64,000 nt of DNA, from the NCBI GenBank assembly GCA_028713675.1, contig JAQTNV010000011.1:1-64000 (forward strand). Reading direction: 5' to 3'. How positions within the stretch are numbered: the first letter of the stretch is position 1; each line of letters starts with the position of its first letter. This stretch comes from a bacterium (lineage in GTDB: Bacteria > Desulfobacterota > JAPLJL01). The notes below the pieces were generated by a model. That model ran no database searches. It saw nothing but the letters and a program-made list of their open reading frames with translations, and was not told where the DNA came from. This document shows, one piece after another, positions 8,597-16,438 of this stretch. A program made the position numbers and the translations under genes.

Positions 8597-8775
8597 GGTT
8601 TTCAGAAAAACCGGGGGGAAGGTTCTCGCGACGCGAACACTTTGGAGATCAGGCTTCGATAAATTCGACGATAAGGTATCTATCGATACGGGCTAGACCC
8701 TGCGGGTCAGCCTGCTAGATTACGGTAGGAACCTATTGTGCGCGGAGCGAAACCTTCCCCCCAAAAAAGAAAAAG
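8597..8775 (+). repeat. GGGGGAAGGTT element, copy A (MITE-like or structured)
   Basis: First of three copies (others at 12570-12773 and, inverted, 60386-60673). Perfect 12-base inverted termini bound 8613-8762: GGGGGGAAGGTT and AACCTTCCCCCC. A small hairpin precedes them (GGTTTTCAGAAAAACC, 8597-8612) and a tail AAAAAAGAAAAAG follows. The core holds segments shared by all copies, such as CGCGAC(A/G)CGAAC, ATCAGGC, GGCTAGAC and GGGTCAGCCTG. An internal hairpin GACCCTGCGGGTC sits in the middle. It fills most of the 382-base gap between the stress-protein and dipeptidase genes. No transposase is encoded. Confidence 0.75.
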
Positions 8776-8889
8776 AGCTAACGAGTGAGATTAAGAAAGC
8801 TGACCGCCGGCCGAAGAAGGCTTATATGCCGTCTGCGATTTGCCGTCTACCTTTTTTCAGGAATTTGAACAGTGTTAGAATAACCCTTC

Positions 8890-9855
8890 ATGGAAAGAAT
8901 CGCCGACCTCCATTCCCACGCCCTCCTCAACATGACCTACATGCGGAAGGACCTGTCCAAAAAACATAAGCCTCCCCTGTTCTGGAATCCCCTCAGGAAT
9001 CACCTGGATCTGCCCCGGCTTGAAGCCGCGGGTGTGAAGCTCTCGACCTTCAACATTTACGTTCCCTTCAAGTTTCCCTTTAAAAGCTACCAGGAAGGCG
9101 TCCACCGGATGGCCGATATTTTTTTGGAATTTATGGAGAAAAACTCCACCCGGATCGGGCATGCCCGTTCTTTCTCCGAAATCGAAGCCCTGAACCAGAA
9201 AGGGCGGATCGCCGCGATCCTGGCGGTGGAGGGCGGGCACATCCTGGAAGGCCGCCTCGAAAACCTCGAATATCTGAAATCCCTGGGCATTCTCTACCTG
9301 ACCCTCGCCCACTTCGTGGATAACGATATCGTGGGGGCGGCCTGGGGAAGCAAGCAGGGCCTGACCGGCTTCGGCAAGGAGCTGATGAAGAACCTGCCCG
9401 CCGCGCGGATCCTGCCCGACGTGGCTCACACCTCGACGCGGGGTTTTTACGAAATTTTCGAGCACTACTCCGGCCCGGTGATTTTTTCCCACGGCGGGGT
9501 CCGCCGCTTCTGCGACGCGGACCGGAACCTCTCCGACGACCAGATCAAGATGATCGCGCAAAGCCGGGGCCTGATCGGGATCATGCTTTACCCCTGGTAC
9601 CTGAAGCGTTTTTCCCTGTTCGGCGGTCCGGAACTCATTTCCGACACCTATAAGCACATCGAAACCCTGATCGGACCGGACCGGATCTGCCTGGGCACCG
9701 ACCTGGACGGCTACATCCGGACCGTCCGGGGGGTCCGGGACGTGGCCGACCTCCCCGCCCTGCTTGAACGGATCAAGAAGAACCTCGGGCCGGAGCGGGT
9801 AGCAAAGCTGGCCGGGGAAAATCTTTATAACTTTCTGAAGGAAATAAATTTTTAA
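8890..9855 (+). CDS. Membrane dipeptidase-like amidohydrolase (peptidase M19 family)
   Basis: A 321-residue metal-dependent hydrolase resembling renal dipeptidase. Likely metal ligands are the N-terminal His-x-His (DLHSH, residues 6-10), the glutamate in LAVEGGH, His in DVAHTS, His in FSHGG, and the aspartate in GTDLDG. This order matches the M19 TIM-barrel family, which cleaves dipeptides, including some with D-residues, and sometimes beta-lactams. No signal peptide is visible, so it is probably cytoplasmic. It stands alone between two repeat-filled gaps. The substrate is not evident. Confidence 0.85.
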   Translation: MERIADLHSHALLNMTYMRKDLSKKHKPPLFWNPLRNHLDLPRLEAAGVKLSTFNIYVPFKFPFKSYQEGVHRMADIFLEFMEKNSTRIGHARSFSEIEALNQKGRIAAILAVEGGHILEGRLENLEYLKSLGILYLTLAHFVDNDIVGAAWGSKQGLTGFGKELMKNLPAARILPDVAHTSTRGFYEIFEHYSGPVIFSHGGVRRFCDADRNLSDDQIKMIAQSRGLIGIMLYPWYLKRFSLFGGPELISDTYKHIETLIGPDRICLGTDLDGYIRTVRGVRDVADLPALLERIKKNLGPERVAKLAGENLYNFLKEINF

Positions 9856-9856
9856 C

Positions 9857-9884
9857 GGTAGACGGCAGACGGTAGACAGTAGAC
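9857..9884 (+). repeat. Heptanucleotide array (GGTAGAC type)
   Basis: Four consecutive 7-base units: GGTAGAC, GGCAGAC, GGTAGAC, AGTAGAC. It starts just after the dipeptidase stop codon. The same word occurs at 23243-23270 and, inverted, at 21362-21403. Confidence 0.8.
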
Positions 9885-9981
9885 GGGGTAAAATCCGACA
9901 AGACAATAATCATTTTCTTTCTTTCGCGTCCCAACTGCCCAGCGGTGGCAAACTTTGAACCGTGAGCCTTGAACCCACATT

Positions 9982-10605
9982 ATGTTGAACGTTTACGAAA
10001 TTTTTCCCACTATTCTCGGCGAATCCTCCCGAAGCGGGTACCCGGTCGTCCTGGTCCGCCTGACCGGCTGCAACCTCCGCTGCCGTTACTGCGATACCGC
10101 CTACGCCTACTCCGGCGGGCAGGAGTTGCCTCTTCCGGAAATCATCAGGAGAATCCAGGGACCCGGCCTTTCCCTGGTTTTGATCACCGGCGGGGAACCT
10201 CTGCTCCAGGCCGAAACCCCGGCCCTGATTAAGAACCTCCTGGATTCCGGGATGACCGTTTTAATCGAAACCAACGGCTCGCTTCCCGTCGGGACAGTCG
10301 ACCCCCGGGCCGTGATCATTCTCGACCAGAAATGCCCCGGCAGCGGGATGTCCGGCCGGATGGACCCGGCCAACCTGGATCTGGTCCGCGCCCAGGATGA
10401 AATAAAATTTGTTCTTTACGACCGGGAGGATTACGTCTTCGCCCGGGACCTGAGCTTGCGGAAAAACCTGCCCCGGAAATCCCAGGTGATTTTCTCCCCG
10501 GTTCACAGTTTTTTATCACCTCAAGTCTTGGCCGAGTGGATTTTGAAAGATCGCCTTCCGGTCAGGCTGGGTCTTCAGCTTCACCATTATATTGGGGTAA
10601 AGTAG
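9982..10605 (+). CDS. queE: 7-carboxy-7-deazaguanine synthase (radical SAM)
   Basis: A 207-residue QueE. It converts 6-carboxytetrahydropterin to 7-carboxy-7-deazaguanine in queuosine (or archaeosine-type base) synthesis, using SAM and a [4Fe-4S] cluster. The cluster motif is at residues 30-37 (CNLRCRYC), preceded by the family's N-terminal ...EIFPTILGES and followed by ITGGEPLLQ, a SAM-binding GGE motif. The length is normal. It is followed by queC after 58 bases that contain a possible promoter, so the two genes form a queuosine-precursor pair. queD and queF are not in the window. Confidence 0.95.
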   Translation: MLNVYEIFPTILGESSRSGYPVVLVRLTGCNLRCRYCDTAYAYSGGQELPLPEIIRRIQGPGLSLVLITGGEPLLQAETPALIKNLLDSGMTVLIETNGSLPVGTVDPRAVIILDQKCPGSGMSGRMDPANLDLVRAQDEIKFVLYDREDYVFARDLSLRKNLPRKSQVIFSPVHSFLSPQVLAEWILKDRLPVRLGLQLHHYIGVK

Positions 10606-10630
10606 ACCAAAAGATATATTTGTGTATAAT
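10603..10630 (+). promoter_or_regulatory. Possible sigma-70-type promoter for queC
   Basis: TAGACC (10603-10608) and TATAAT (10625-10630) are separated by 16 bases, 33 bases before the queC start. The -10 is a perfect consensus and the -35 matches 4 of 6. The first bases overlap the queE stop codon. No preQ1 riboswitch-like structure was recognised between them and the gene. Confidence 0.35.
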
Positions 10631-10663
10631 AGACCAACGGACATACTTAACGTTTTTTAATAA

Positions 10664-11389
10664 ATGGGGAAAAGAGCGCCTTCTGTTGTCCTCCTGAGCG
10701 GAGGCCTGGATTCCACGGTGACCGCCGCGGTCGCCCGCCGGGACCGGCCGCGGAATCCCCTGGCCCTGCTTCACGTCAACTACGGGCAGAAATCCCAGGC
10801 CCGGGAGCTGAAAGCTTTTCGGAGAATCGCCGGGGTTTACCGGGCCGACCAGCTTCTCACCCTTGATTTTTCCCACCTGAAAAAAATCGGGGGCTCCAGC
10901 CTGACCGATACCGGGAGGAAAATTCCGGACCGGCATCCCGGGACCGGTATCCCCACCACCTACGTCCCCTTCCGGAACGCCAATCTCCTGGCCGCGGCCG
11001 TCGCCTGGGCCGAGGTCATCGGCGCCGACCGGATTTATATCGGGGTGAACGAACCCGACTCCCGCCATTATCCCGATACCCGGGCCGAATTCATCCGGGC
11101 CTTCGGCCGGGCGGTCAGTCTCGGGACCAAACCGAAGACCCGGATCACCCTTCATACCCCCCTGATCCGGTTGAAGAAATCCGGGATTGTCCGTCTCGGG
11201 CACCAGCTCGGCGCCCCCTTTCACCTGACCTGGTCCTGCTACCGGGGCGGGCCCCGTCCCTGCGGCCGCTGTTCCAGCTGTCTCATCCGCGGGAAAGGTT
11301 TTCAGCAAGCCGGCCTTCCCGATCCCCTCTCACCGAAGAAATTCCTCGGCCGAAACAAGATCCGTTCTACCAAAATAAATATATTTTAA
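10664..11389 (+). CDS. queC: 7-cyano-7-deazaguanine synthase
   Basis: A 241-residue QueC, which makes preQ0 from 7-carboxy-7-deazaguanine, ATP and ammonia. The PP-loop ATP pyrophosphatase motif SGGLDST is at residues 12-18. The zinc site near the C-terminus is CYRGGPRPCGRCSSC, a Cys-x8-Cys-x2-Cys-x2-Cys pattern. VPFRNANLL is another conserved family block. It lies directly after queE, the preceding enzyme of the pathway, and is followed by a good terminator hairpin. Confidence 0.95.
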   Translation: MGKRAPSVVLLSGGLDSTVTAAVARRDRPRNPLALLHVNYGQKSQARELKAFRRIAGVYRADQLLTLDFSHLKKIGGSSLTDTGRKIPDRHPGTGIPTTYVPFRNANLLAAAVAWAEVIGADRIYIGVNEPDSRHYPDTRAEFIRAFGRAVSLGTKPKTRITLHTPLIRLKKSGIVRLGHQLGAPFHLTWSCYRGGPRPCGRCSSCLIRGKGFQQAGLPDPLSPKKFLGRNKIRSTKINIF

Positions 11390-11391
11390 GC

Positions 11392-11408
11392 GGCGGGCGC
11401 CGCCTTTT
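11392..11408 (+). terminator. Intrinsic terminator after queC
   Basis: GGCGG-GCG-CCGCC hairpin followed by TTTT, three bases after the queC stop codon. The stem is short (5 bp) but all GC. Confidence 0.6.
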
Positions 11409-11510
11409 GTCATCCCCGCGAAAGCAGGGATCCAAGAGATAAAGAAAAATCTGGATTCCCTGGCCGACACGAGCGTCAGCTAGGGCAGGCCGCATCAAGT
11501 GCGGAATGAC
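11409..11510 (+). repeat. GTCAT...ATGAC palindromic element with internal insertion
   Basis: Compared with the 69-base copy at 41070-41138, it has the same order: GTCAT end, hairpin around CCCGCGAAAGCAGGG, TGGATTCC, then GCATCAAGTGCGGAATGAC. About 32 extra bases (starting CTGGCCGACACG) are inserted between GGATTCC and GCATCAAG. Both copies continue with a GAATAAGGCG-like tail. Resembles small dispersed repeats such as Neisseria dRS3. Confidence 0.7.
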
Positions 11511-11540
11511 GGAATAAGGCGGGAAGGCAATCTCGAACCG

Positions 11541-12416
11541 ATGCCGGAAATGAAAAAAAAGACTGCGGATTTTTGTCTCACTTTAGCACTAAAAGACGTG
11601 TACAAACCTTCCACTATTCCCCTGAAAGATAATTCCTCCGTTCGGATCGGGACTTCGTTGACCAACGACATCCTGATCAACTCTCCGGGGATTTCGCCCC
11701 GGCACGCCGAGATCATTTCCGGCCCGGAAGGATTTGTTCTCCGCGAGCCGGGGGAAAACCGGGAACGGAAACTCGCCCCCGGCCAAAACCTGAGTCTGGG
11801 GAACCTGACGGTTTCCCTGGAATCGGGGAAACCCCGGCTTTCCCGGCCGGCCGCGAAAATAAGTCCGGGAAAATCCTCCCCCGCCAGGCTGCGCGTCATC
11901 CTCTTCGCCCTCATCGGCCTGGCCTTGGTTTTTCTTTTCTTTTATCCCGCGCCCTCGCCACGGACACCGCCCTCCCTGAAGGAGGATAGTGTCCCGGAGA
12001 CAAAAAGCTCTCCTTCGCCCGGCGGGGAAATGTCCACCCTTCCGCCCGAGCAGAGAATCTCCCGGGCCCGGGCGTCCCTCGCGCTGGGGGAACAGCGGCT
12101 CAAGGATTACCGGATCAGTATTGAAAACTTGAGCCTGGCCCGGGCGGAATTCCAGAAGGCGATGATTCTGCTGGAAGGCCAGAGCCCCGCCCCGGATTTC
12201 CTGGCCGCCCTGAATGGCCGGCTCCGGCAGACCGAAAGCCTGCTGGAAGAGGAATTCCGCCGGCGGAAGTTTTCCGCCGAGCAGGCCATCCGTTTCCAGG
12301 ATCCCGACCGGGCCGAGCTGGAGCTGAAAAATATCCAGAAGCTTCTCAATGTTCCGGACGACCCCCGTTATCGCTACGCCCAGGAACGTCTGAAGGAAAT
12401 CGGCAGGGCCAACTGA
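11541..12416 (+). CDS. FHA-like domain membrane protein
   Basis: A 291-residue protein from the ATG at 11541; the longer frame upstream runs into a dispersed repeat and is not trusted. The N-terminal domain (about residues 10-95) is FHA-like: VRIGTSLTNDILI and SPRHAEI give the Arg and Ser-x-x-His positions, but the usual Asn-Gly turn is not clear, so phosphothreonine binding is uncertain. A transmembrane segment follows (RVILFALIGLALVFLFF). The C-terminal region is helical and charged, TPR-like (RASLALGEQRLKDY..., SLARAEFQKAMIL), and presumably periplasmic. It precedes a second FHA protein and a Ser/Thr kinase, suggesting one signalling module, although a 413-base repeat-rich gap separates them. 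Confidence 0.75.
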   Translation: MPEMKKKTADFCLTLALKDVYKPSTIPLKDNSSVRIGTSLTNDILINSPGISPRHAEIISGPEGFVLREPGENRERKLAPGQNLSLGNLTVSLESGKPRLSRPAAKISPGKSSPARLRVILFALIGLALVFLFFYPAPSPRTPPSLKEDSVPETKSSPSPGGEMSTLPPEQRISRARASLALGEQRLKDYRISIENLSLARAEFQKAMILLEGQSPAPDFLAALNGRLRQTESLLEEEFRRRKFSAEQAIRFQDPDRAELELKNIQKLLNVPDDPRYRYAQERLKEIGRAN

Positions 12417-12420
12417 AATG

Positions 12421-12448
12421 GCATAGCGCATAGAGCATAGGGCACAGA
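12421..12448 (+). repeat. Heptanucleotide array (GCATAGN type)
   Basis: Units GCATAGC, GCATAGA, GCATAGG, GCACAGA directly after the preceding stop codon. It is the complement of the CTATGCY words at 37955-37982. Confidence 0.75.
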
Positions 12449-12471
12449 GTAAACACAATAAGCAGCCTCCG

Positions 12472-12532
12472 GCCCGGAGGGTAGGCAGTAAGCACCCAAA
12501 AACAGGTGCACCAGAGACAAAAGCACCTGTTT
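12472..12532 (+). repeat. Two palindromes: CCTCCGG/CCGGAGG and AAACAGGTGC/GCACCTGTTT
   Basis: The first (12472-12492) recurs inverted at 36283-36308, where it is also bordered by CTGCCTAC-like words. The second (12500-12532) is a perfect 10-base inverted repeat with a 13-base loop. No T-run follows, so it is not a standard terminator. Confidence 0.6.
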
Positions 12533-12569
12533 GGAGATAGGAGATAGGGAACAGAGTATTTATTTTATT

Positions 12570-12773
12570 GGCTTTTCCAGAGCCCCGGGGGAAGGTTCTC
12601 GCGACACGAACTCTTAGGAAATCAGGCCACGATGAACTCGATGACTAAATATTTATCGATACTGGCTAGACACGGTTGCCCCGAGCGTAGCCGAGGGGCG
12701 GGTCAGCCTGCCGCATTTACGGCACGGCACTTATGGTGAGGGGAGCGAAACCTTTCCCCCAAAAAGAAAAAAA
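12570..12773 (+). repeat. GGGGGAAGGTT element, copy B
   Basis: Second copy of the element at 8597-8775. The side hairpin is GGCTTTTCCAGAGCC (12570-12584). Terminal repeats lie at 12587-12597 and 12749-12760, with one base inserted in the right end. The internal hairpin is enlarged by the insert TTGCCCCGAGCGTAGCCGAG plus GGG, itself palindromic. The A-rich tail is AAAAAGAAAAAAA. It occupies much of the 413-base gap before the second FHA gene. Confidence 0.75.
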
Positions 12774-12829
12774 TGCCTCATTTGGCTATTTGGCTTGTCG
12801 ACGAAGAAGCGAACCTTGCTTCTTAAAGA

Positions 12830-14467
12830 ATGAAAAAGCTGCAGATATACAAAAAAGACGAACTGGTCCGGGAACAGGAACTGGAGAAGGACTCCTACTC
12901 CATCGGCCGCGACCCCCATTGTGATATTCCCCTCGAGGATAATTTTATTTCCCGCCGGCACGCCCGCATCCAGAAATCCGAAACCGGCTGGGTCCTGGAG
13001 GACCTGGGCAGCACCAACGGAACGTTCATCGGGAAGAAAAGGGTCACCCGGCAGAAGCTTTCCGGCGGGGAGGAAATCGGGATGGGCCCTTTCCGGATCA
13101 ATTTTTCCGCGGATCCCCCGCCCTGCGAGCCCACCCGCGTGGCTACCGCCGGGGAATCCACCGGGAAAACCGAGGGGCGGGATAAAATCCCCGATAAACC
13201 CGTCGCGGTCCTGGATGGAAAACCCGGCCTGCTTCTCCTCGGCCCGGAAAATCTCCGCCGCTTCTTCCCGCTTCCGGAAAAGCCGGAAGACCGGGTCAAG
13301 CTCCCCGAAATCCCCGCCGAAATGGTCCGGGAGGGACAAAATTATCTTCTCCGGTTTCCCTCCGGAAAAAACCAGCCGGAAATGGCGATCAAACCCGGAT
13401 GGCAAAACCTGCCCCCCGAGTTCTCCTTCCGTCTGATCCAACCGGGGGAGATCGTGCCGATTCCCCCGTCCGCGGCCGCCCCGGCGCGCGGGAAGATCAG
13501 GCCTTCCGCCCTGCTCATCCCCGTCCTGGCTGTAATCCTTCTCCTGCTCCTGGTGCCGGCTCAAACCCTCCGGACCTGGAAAGGGAAAATATTCCGGCAG
13601 GGACAGGATGCTGTTCAAACCGGGAATCAGAATCCTCCGGAGTTTTCCCCTCCGGCCGGATCGAATCCGGCTTCCCCGCCCGCCGAACCGCCGCTCCCTG
13701 CGAACCCCCGGCCCGAAACCTCCTCAGCCGAAACCCCGCTCCCCGCGGGGAAAATCCTCCCGCCTCCCCCGCTCCCCCGGTCCGTCCCCGTAAAACCCGG
13801 ACCGGCTTCCCGGACGCCCGAAGTGGTTTTTCCCTCCGAGCCGCTGGGGCCGCAGGAATCCGGCCCGTCCGCCCCGATTCTGCCCGACCGCCTGGCCCGG
13901 GGCTTCCAGGCTTACTTTGCCGGCAACCTGGGCCAGGCCCGGGAGGAATGGACTTCCGTCGCCCGAAAAATCGCCCCGGCCGAGCCGGACCGGGAAAAAG
14001 CCCTGCGCCTCGCCCGGCTCGCGGGCCAGCTCCGCGGCGAACTTTTGCTCGAGCTGGAGGCTGAAAAACAGAAAATTCTGAAGTCCGCCCGGCTGCATTT
14101 CGAGGAGGCGCAGAAACTGGACGGCGAGATCTCCCCGGGCGGTAAAGGCCGGATCCTGCCGGAAGCCCGGGAGAGGCTGGCCCGGTTCACCTCCCGGGAA
14201 GGCGAGGAAGACCTTCAGCAAGGCGATTACCCGGCGGCTTTTCTCCGCTTCCGGGAAGCCCTCCGCCTCCTGCCCGAGCTGGCCCCGGCCCGCAACGGGC
14301 TGGCGCTGCTCGCGGAAAAAGCCCAGGTCCTCTTCCGGGAGGCCTACCAGCTGGAATCAGCCAACCGGGAGGAAGCCCGGGGTAAATACCGTCTGATCAT
14401 GCAGATGCTCCCCCCGGAAGACGAATACTACCAGAAGGCCTCGCGCCGGCTGGAGGCGGGGCCGTGA
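12830..14467 (+). CDS. FHA domain protein with transmembrane and TPR-like regions
   Basis: A 545-residue protein. Its canonical FHA domain (about residues 20-95) has IGRDPHCDI, SRRHARI and STNGTFI, the Gly-Arg, Ser-x-x-His and Asn-Gly residues that bind phosphothreonine. A transmembrane helix lies at about 225-245 (LLIPVLAVILLLLLVPA). A long proline-rich stretch (about 270-350) follows, and a charged helical region resembling TPRs fills the C-terminus (LARGFQAYFAGNLGQAREEW). The FHA domain would be cytoplasmic. Its stop overlaps the kinase start, so it is co-translated with, and probably phospho-dependent on, that kinase. Confidence 0.88.
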   Translation: MKKLQIYKKDELVREQELEKDSYSIGRDPHCDIPLEDNFISRRHARIQKSETGWVLEDLGSTNGTFIGKKRVTRQKLSGGEEIGMGPFRINFSADPPPCEPTRVATAGESTGKTEGRDKIPDKPVAVLDGKPGLLLLGPENLRRFFPLPEKPEDRVKLPEIPAEMVREGQNYLLRFPSGKNQPEMAIKPGWQNLPPEFSFRLIQPGEIVPIPPSAAAPARGKIRPSALLIPVLAVILLLLLVPAQTLRTWKGKIFRQGQDAVQTGNQNPPEFSPPAGSNPASPPAEPPLPANPRPETSSAETPLPAGKILPPPPLPRSVPVKPGPASRTPEVVFPSEPLGPQESGPSAPILPDRLARGFQAYFAGNLGQAREEWTSVARKIAPAEPDREKALRLARLAGQLRGELLLELEAEKQKILKSARLHFEEAQKLDGEISPGGKGRILPEARERLARFTSREGEEDLQQGDYPAAFLRFREALRLLPELAPARNGLALLAEKAQVLFREAYQLESANREEARGKYRLIMQMLPPEDEYYQKASRRLEAGP

Positions 14468-16221
14468 AGCTTCCCTTCCGCCTGGGACATTACGTGCTCA
14501 CCGAGCTGGTCGCCTCGGGCGGGATGGCCCAGGTCTTCCGGGGCAAAGCCCTGGGGCCGGGCGGATTTGAAAAAACCGTCGCGGTGAAAATGATCCATCC
14601 CCACCTCTCCGCCGACCGGGACTTCATCGACATGCTGATCGACGAGGCCAAGTTGACCGCCGGCCTTACCCACCCGAACATCGCCCAGACCATTGATTTC
14701 CTGGAGGATGAAAACCGCTATTTCCTGGTGATGGAATACATCGACGGGCAGAATCTCCGGGGGATCCTGAAAAGGGCCGAGGAACTCGGCCGGCCCCTCG
14801 CCTTTCCGGACGCTGCCTTCATCGCCCTGGGCGCGGCGTCCGGGCTCGGGTTCGCCCATTCCCGGATGGACGAGGACGACCGCCACCTGGGGATCATCCA
14901 CCGGGACGTGAGCCCGCAGAACATCCTGGTTTCCTACGAGGGAGATGTGAAACTGGTGGATTTCGGCGTGGCCAAGGCCGCCGGGCGCCTTTCCGTCACC
15001 CAGACCGGGGTCCTGAAGGGCAAGTTCGCCTACATGTCCCCCGAGCAGGCCGACGGCCAGGCCCTCGACCACCGCTCCGATATCTTCTCTCTCGGGGTGG
15101 TGATGTACGAACTTTTCACCGGCAACCGCCTCTTCCAGGGCGACAGTGACATCTCCACGCTCCGCCGGGTGCGCGAGGCCCGGGTGGAACCGCCCCGGAA
15201 AACCTGCCCCGAAATCCCGGAGGAGCTCGAGGTCATCACCCTGCGCTGCCTGGCCCGCGAACCCGGCGGGCGCTACCAGGCCGCGGCCCGGCTCCGGGAC
15301 GACCTCCAGCTCTTTCTTTCCCGCGCCGGGTATTTTCAGTCTTCCCAGACCCTCAGCCGTTACCTGCGGGAGGCCTTTTCCGAAGAGCGGAAAAAAAACC
15401 GGAAAGAGGAGGAAAAGGAGTTTAAAAAAATATTAACTGAATCAGGATCGGAATCCGCCTCCTCCTCCAGCCTGATCGGGACCACCCCGCTCCTGCTTCC
15501 CGAAAGCGACGAAAAGGATGCCACCAGAAAACTGGCGGGAAAGCCGCCGGCCCCCTGGCTCAGGGTGATTTTCGCCGGGGTCTTGATATTGATGCTCGCG
15601 GCCGCCGGCTTCTGGGTTTACCCGCGCCTGGTGAAAACCGGATCAAGCCCGGCCGCGGTCGTTGTCCCTCCGGCCGCGCCCGCAGTCTTACCGGCCAATC
15701 CTTCCGCGCCGCCCCCTCCGATCGCCCCGGCGCCCGCGGAGCGGGAACAACCCCGGATGGTTTCGACCGGGGAAGCGGAGAGGAAAATACCGGCTCCGCC
15801 GCCCGAGAGAAAAACCCTCCCGCCGACGGTCTTCCCCCCGGCCCCCGCCCCGAAACCGATCGAAGTGGTCCAACCCCAGCCGGACGTGGTCCTGCCCTCG
15901 GAGGATCTCAGTCCCGAGGTCAAGCCCCGGACCGCCGTAAAAACCCTGGTGGTGGTAACCCCCGCCCGAAGCGAGGTTCCGGTCCCCGCCAGGGCGCCCG
16001 CGGAGCCGGGGATTCTCGCCCTGAACGTCCTGCCCTGGGCCATGGTTTTTATCGATGGGGAAAAGAAAGGCCGGAACACCCCGATCATCAGCCTGGAGCT
16101 CGCCCCGGGATATCACTCGGTCCGAATCATCAATACCGAGCTGAAGGTCGACCGGACGGTCCCGTTCGAGATCAAGACGGGGGAAACCACCCGCCAGATC
16201 ATCAAATTAACTTCTGATTAG
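14464..16221 (+). CDS. Ser/Thr protein kinase with C-terminal PEGA domain
   Basis: A 585-residue Hanks-type kinase starting at GTG, overlapping the upstream FHA gene stop. The glycine loop is ASGGMAQVF, the ATP-lysine is K42 (VAVKM), the catalytic loop HRDVSPQN at 146-153 and the DFG at 166-168. The catalytic set is complete. A transmembrane helix lies near residue 370 (VIFAGVLILMLAAAGFW). A proline-rich linker and a PEGA domain (LNVLPWAMVFIDGEKKG...) follow and would be periplasmic. PEGA tails are common on deltaproteobacterial and myxobacterial kinases. No partner phosphatase is nearby. Confidence 0.93.
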   Translation: MKLPFRLGHYVLTELVASGGMAQVFRGKALGPGGFEKTVAVKMIHPHLSADRDFIDMLIDEAKLTAGLTHPNIAQTIDFLEDENRYFLVMEYIDGQNLRGILKRAEELGRPLAFPDAAFIALGAASGLGFAHSRMDEDDRHLGIIHRDVSPQNILVSYEGDVKLVDFGVAKAAGRLSVTQTGVLKGKFAYMSPEQADGQALDHRSDIFSLGVVMYELFTGNRLFQGDSDISTLRRVREARVEPPRKTCPEIPEELEVITLRCLAREPGGRYQAAARLRDDLQLFLSRAGYFQSSQTLSRYLREAFSEERKKNRKEEEKEFKKILTESGSESASSSSLIGTTPLLLPESDEKDATRKLAGKPPAPWLRVIFAGVLILMLAAAGFWVYPRLVKTGSSPAAVVVPPAAPAVLPANPSAPPPPIAPAPAEREQPRMVSTGEAERKIPAPPPERKTLPPTVFPPAPAPKPIEVVQPQPDVVLPSEDLSPEVKPRTAVKTLVVVTPARSEVPVPARAPAEPGILALNVLPWAMVFIDGEKKGRNTPIISLELAPGYHSVRIINTELKVDRTVPFEIKTGETTRQIIKLTSD

Positions 16222-16233
16222 TTGTTTTTCGTA

Positions 16234-16257
16234 GGTAGCCGCAACCTTTAGGTTGCG
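16234..16257 (+). repeat. GGTAGCC-hairpin repeat, copy 1
   Basis: GGTAGCC followed by the hairpin GCAACC-TTTA-GGTTGC. Related copies at 28173-28196 (stem GCAGCC/GGCTGC, a compensated change) and, inverted, 45703-45726. It lies 12 bases after the kinase stop; no T-run follows. Confidence 0.65.
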
Positions 16258-16333
16258 CCATTTTCGCAGGCTTCCCTCGTCCATAATGCCTCGGGATCTG
16301 ATCGTTAAGCCTACGGACTTTTTTATTTCTTAC

Positions 16334-16378
16334 GACACTATGGACACGATGGACACTACGAACTCAATGGACGCCTTC
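16334..16378 (+). repeat. Nine-base array (GACACTATG type), copy 1
   Basis: Units in order: GACACTATG, GACACGATG, GACACTACG, AACTCAATG, GACGCCTTC. The same five-unit order occurs at 17900-17944 and, diverged, at 21280-21324. It is followed by CTTTGAC/CTTTGCC words up to the next gene. Confidence 0.8.
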
Positions 16379-16438
16379 CGTCTTACCTTTGACCTTTGAG
16401 CTTTCAGCTTTGAGCTCTTTGCTCTTTGCCCTCTGCGA

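Noticed and set aside
8597-8775. GGGGGAAGGTT element considered as an intrinsic terminator or tRNA-like gene
   Set aside because: The 3' tail is A-rich in the element's orientation, not T-rich, and no cloverleaf with an anticodon arm or TTC arm fits.
8736-8969. 77-codon plus-strand frame
   Set aside because: It runs through the right end of repeat copy A into the dipeptidase gene out of frame; no ribosome-binding site.
9857-9884. Repeat arrays considered as CRISPR
   Set aside because: Units are 7 bases and contiguous with no spacers, and no cas genes are present in the window.
10606-10663. preQ1 riboswitch before queC
   Set aside because: No matching pseudoknot pattern was recognised; the gap instead holds a -10 box and AT-rich sequence.
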